Shown piece after piece: positions 26,546 to 28,723 of a stretch of 28,723 bases of DNA (its first letter is position 1; every line of letters begins with the position of its first letter). This stretch comes from Hydrogenophaga sp. (GTDB taxonomy: Bacteria; Pseudomonadota; Gammaproteobacteria; Burkholderiales; Burkholderiaceae_C), in the NCBI GenBank assembly GCA_021154985.1, contig JAJNQE010000051.1, positions 1-28,723 on the forward strand, in the 5' to 3' direction. Under the pieces are notes generated by a model. It had not been told where the DNA came from. It worked only from the letters and a program-made list of their open reading frames with translations, and ran no database searches. The translations under genes and the position numbers were made by a program.

Positions 26546-26584
26546 CCATGAAAAACGCCCCGCAAGCCGGGGCGTTTTTCATGG
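26546..26584. terminator. Bidirectional terminator between the CBS gene and phaZ
   Basis: A 17-bp perfect inverted repeat (26546-26562 and 26568-26584, loop CAAGC) has a CGCCCCG/CGGGGCG core flanked by A5 on one side and T5 on the other. It serves the CBS gene on the plus strand and phaZ on the minus strand. Confidence 0.92.
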
Positions 26585-26607
26585 CTTGGCCGGAGTGAAG
26601 AGCCTTC

Positions 26608-27819
26608 TCACTCCGAGCTGGCGTGGATCATGTCGCGCACGCGCGGATAGATCTGCTGGTTCCAGCGCCGCCCGCTGAACACGCCGTAGTGGCCCACGCC
26701 GGTCTGCACGTGGTGGGTCTTGAGGTAGGGGCGCACGCTGCTGCACAAATCTTGCGCGGCCACGGTCTGGCCCACGGCGCAGATGTCATCGCGCTCGCCT
26801 TCGACCGTCATGAGCGCGGTGCGGCGGATGGCGGCCGGGTTGACCTTGCGGCCGTTCCAGGTGAGTTCGCCGCGGGGCAGGTCGTAGGTCTGGAACACCT
26901 TGGCCACGGTCTCCAGGTAGAACTCGGCCGGCAGGTCGTTGACCGCGAGGTACTCCTCGTAGAAGTCCTGGATCACCTGCGCTTCTTCGGTGCGGCCGTG
27001 CTCCAGGTGGTCGTAGATGTTGCGAAACGACTGCTTGTGGCGCTCCGGGTTCATGGCCATGAAGGCCGAGAGCTGGATGAAGCCCGGGTACACGCGGCGC
27101 ATGAAGCCTGCGTGCGGCAGCGGCACGTGGTTGATGAGGTTTTTCTCGAACCACTCGATGGGTTTGCTGGTGGCGAGCCGGTTCACCTCGGTCGGGTTCA
27201 CGCGGCAGTCCACCGGGCCGGCCATGAGCGTGAGGCTGCGCGGCTGCGCCGGGTTGTCGTCTTCGGCCATCACGGCGGTGGCGGCGAGCGCGGCCACACA
27301 CGGCTGGCACACCGCCACCATGTGGCTGCCCGGGCCCACGGCTTCGGTGAAGCGGACCATGTAGGTGATGTAGTCGTCGAGCGAAAAACCGCCGTGGCGA
27401 AGCGACACGTCGCGCGCGTTGTGCCAGTCGGTGATGAACACGTCGTGGTCTTGCAGCAGCGTGCGCGCGGTTTCGCGCAGCAGGGTGGCGAAGTGGCCCG
27501 AGAGCGGCGCCACCAGCAGCACCTTGGGTTGTGGCTCCACGCCGTCCTTGCGAAAGTGCAGCAGGGTGCCGAAGGGCAGGGTGAGCACGGCCTCTTCGGT
27601 CACCGGAACAGCCTGCCCGTTCACCACCACCTCGCCGATGTTGTAGGGCGGGCGCGAGTGGGTCAGGCGCAGGCGCGAGATCACGTCGCAGGCGGACGCC
27701 ACCTTGCGCACCACGCTGCGTTCGGTGTCTTGCAGCCACAACGAGGCGCTGAGGTGCTGGGCCATGAGTCGGAGCGGCGAAAGCAGGTCGGACTGGGTCT
27801 GGTAGGCCTGGTACAGCAT
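26608..27819 (-). CDS. phaZ: Intracellular polyhydroxybutyrate depolymerase PhaZ
   Basis: The product is 403 aa, typical for the PhaZa1 family. It hydrolyses stored PHB granules to 3-hydroxybutyrate inside the cell. The nucleophile elbow is VAVCQPCVAAL with catalytic Cys171, the Cys type characteristic of this family and not the usual Ser. The N-terminal MLYQAYQTQSDLLSPLRLMA and the C-terminal TGVGHYGVFSGRRWNQQIYPRVR (with catalytic His) are diagnostic. The ATG at 27819 follows a CAGGA ribosome site. Upstream on the minus strand is a near-consensus sigma-54 promoter, so transcription probably depends on an enhancer-binding activator. The presence of phaZ implies PHB storage in this organism. 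Confidence 0.95.
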   Translation of the reverse strand: MLYQAYQTQSDLLSPLRLMAQHLSASLWLQDTERSVVRKVASACDVISRLRLTHSRPPYNIGEVVVNGQAVPVTEEAVLTLPFGTLLHFRKDGVEPQPKVLLVAPLSGHFATLLRETARTLLQDHDVFITDWHNARDVSLRHGGFSLDDYITYMVRFTEAVGPGSHMVAVCQPCVAALAATAVMAEDDNPAQPRSLTLMAGPVDCRVNPTEVNRLATSKPIEWFEKNLINHVPLPHAGFMRRVYPGFIQLSAFMAMNPERHKQSFRNIYDHLEHGRTEEAQVIQDFYEEYLAVNDLPAEFYLETVAKVFQTYDLPRGELTWNGRKVNPAAIRRTALMTVEGERDDICAVGQTVAAQDLCSSVRPYLKTHHVQTGVGHYGVFSGRRWNQQIYPRVRDMIHASSE

Positions 27820-27852
27820 GGTGGGAATCCTGAAACAACGTGTTGCTCTGCA

Positions 27853-27868
27853 GGCAAGGAACGCGCCA
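27853..27868 (-). promoter_or_regulatory. Sigma-54 promoter of phaZ
   Basis: Read on the minus strand, TGGCGCGTTCCTTGCC matches the -24/-12 consensus TGGCACG-N4-TTGCW at all but two positions, with exact GG/GC spacing. The predicted start near 27842 leaves a leader of about 22 bases that holds the ribosome site. Confidence 0.75.
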
Positions 27869-27876
27869 GACCAAGC

Positions 27877-27893
27877 TGCACCGCCCCGGTGCA
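27877..27893. promoter_or_regulatory. NtrC-like palindrome between divergent sigma-54 promoters
   Basis: TGCACCGCCCCGGTGCA is a perfect 7-3-7 palindrome. It differs from the NtrC consensus TGCACCA-N3-TGGTGCA by one symmetric base per half. Its centre is about 43 bp from the predicted phaZ start and 51 bp from the GST start, closer than typical enhancers. Another enhancer-binding protein or a repressor could use it. Confidence 0.55.
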
Positions 27894-27909
27894 TGGTGTG
27901 TCACTTTTG

Positions 27910-27925
27910 TGGCACAGCCCTTGCT
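27910..27925 (+). promoter_or_regulatory. Sigma-54 promoter of the GST gene
   Basis: TGGCACAGCCCTTGCT matches the -24/-12 consensus with a single mismatch. The predicted start is near 27936, about 31 bases before the ATG, and a GAGGAG ribosome site lies between. Confidence 0.8.
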
Positions 27926-27966
27926 GATAGGAGGGTCTACGAAGCAGGGTCAAAGAGGAGCATGTC

Positions 27967-28623
27967 ATGGCCACCACGGTACTCACAATCAGCAGCAAGA
28001 ACTACGGTGCCTGGGCCTTGCGTGGCTGGCTGATGGCCCGGCTGGCCAAGCTGGAGTTCACCGAAAAAATCATCTCGCCCGACGACCCGGCCATGAAGGC
28101 CGAGATGCTGTTGTTGTCATCCTCCGTGAGGGTGCCTGCCTTGGAGCACGACGGCATCTATCTGTGGGATGTGTTGGCGATCGGTGAGTACCTCAACGAG
28201 ATCAAACCCAAGGCGGGCCTGCTGCCAGCCGACCGGGCGGCGCGTGCACACTGCCGGTCCATTTGCGGCGAAATGCATTCGGGCTTCAGTTCCATGCGCT
28301 CGTCATTGCCGATGAACATCAAGGCGCACTTCCCGAACTTCAAACTCTGGTCGAGAGCGCGCACCGACATCGATCGCATCGAGGCGATCTGGACCGAGTG
28401 TCTGGAGAAGTATGGCGGCCCCTATTTGTTTGGCGCCAAACCCTGTATCGCGGACGCGATGTTTGCGCCAGTGGTGACGCGGTTCATCACCTACGGCGTG
28501 GCGATCGACGAGGTGTGTGTGGCGTATTGCGACACCATCATGGCCTTGCCTGCGATGAAGGAGTGGGTGGCGGCTGCGGAGGCTGAGCCGGATGACATTG
28601 ATGAACTGGATGCGGAGTTTTAG
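27967..28623 (+). CDS. Glutathione S-transferase family protein
   Basis: The product is 218 aa. It has a thioredoxin-like N-terminal domain (about 4-83; SKNYGAWALRGWLMA, then VRVPALEHDGIYLWDVLAIGEYL, the conserved VPAL and E/D-S-like glutathione-binding area) and an all-helical C-terminal domain (about 90-210; GPYLFGAKPCIADAMFAPVVTRF). Ser9 in the SSKNY segment is a possible catalytic residue. The substrate is unknown. It diverges from phaZ and carries a near-consensus sigma-54 promoter with the GAGGAG ribosome site before the ATG at 27967, an unusual promoter class for a GST. Confidence 0.9.
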   Translation: MATTVLTISSKNYGAWALRGWLMARLAKLEFTEKIISPDDPAMKAEMLLLSSSVRVPALEHDGIYLWDVLAIGEYLNEIKPKAGLLPADRAARAHCRSICGEMHSGFSSMRSSLPMNIKAHFPNFKLWSRARTDIDRIEAIWTECLEKYGGPYLFGAKPCIADAMFAPVVTRFITYGVAIDEVCVAYCDTIMALPAMKEWVAAAEAEPDDIDELDAEF

Positions 28624-28707
28624 CCGGGGACCTTCTCGGCACTACCTCGCGTGATCGGGCACCGGCGTGCTCTGCTCCGCGAATGTCCCCCGGGGCCTGC
28701 GGCCCCT
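28624..28707. repeat. GC-rich inverted-repeat element, possible terminator/extragenic repeat
   Basis: It begins directly after the GST stop. CCGGGGAC (28624-28631) pairs with GTCCCCCGG (about 28686-28694) across a 55-bp interior that holds CACCGGCGTG. A second hairpin GGGGCC/GGCCCC (28693-28707) is followed by TCCTCCTTTATTT, a weak terminator tail. The arrangement looks like a repetitive extragenic element, but only one copy is seen in this window. Confidence 0.45.
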
Positions 28708-28723
28708 CCTCCTTTATTTCGCT

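Overview
The window (about 28.7 kb, high G+C, densely packed) reads as chromosomal DNA of a betaproteobacterium, most likely Burkholderiales/Comamonadaceae (Hydrogenophaga- or Acidovorax-like). This rests on the mix seen: an intracellular PHB depolymerase with a Cys nucleophile, a Bug/TctC solute-binding protein without a permease, a tandem glycine riboswitch, a glnA-DUF4124-ntrB-ntrC block and many ATGA-type overlaps. The taxonomic call is inference. No transposase, integrase, phage gene or CRISPR array was seen.

Region 1 (1-5066). The 3' part of ssrA (tmRNA) and its terminator face a minus-strand unit: an M20 amidohydrolase (hippurate-hydrolase type), a Bug-family periplasmic binding protein, then a tandem glycine riboswitch leading into a DadA-type FAD amino acid dehydrogenase. 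A divergent LysR regulator flanks the amidohydrolase. Together they suggest uptake and cleavage of an N-acyl amino acid (possibly an acyl-glycine), with released glycine sensed by the riboswitch.

Region 2 (5118-10230). Housekeeping and poorly characterised genes: a DUF2062 membrane protein, an RsuA-type pseudouridine synthase, a DUF2726-like protein, an alpha/beta hydrolase, an EI24 membrane protein and a CinA N-domain protein. One 359-bp stretch (7278-7636) has no convincing gene.

Region 3 (10231-15366). The nitrogen control locus: glnA with sigma-54 promoter candidates and NtrC-type sites, a DUF4124 envelope protein, and ntrB-ntrC. The DUF4124 gene overlaps ntrB.

Region 4 (15353-21174). 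A seven-gene minus-strand operon, very tightly spaced: DUF2069 protein, FAD-linked oxidase, lytic transglycosylase, thyA, EamA exporter, folA, xth. It ends tail-to-tail inside the 3' end of ntrC.

Region 5 (21210-26584). A YihY-family membrane protein faces a minus-strand operon of metY, an alpha/beta hydrolase and a cytochrome P450. A divergent two-CBS-domain protein ends in a strong bidirectional terminator.

Region 6 (26608-28723). phaZ and a GST-family gene diverge from a 147-bp region. That region holds two back-to-back sigma-54 promoter matches on opposite strands and, between them, a 17-bp palindrome resembling an NtrC site. This is the most striking regulatory signal in the window. The end of the window carries a GC-rich inverted-repeat element.
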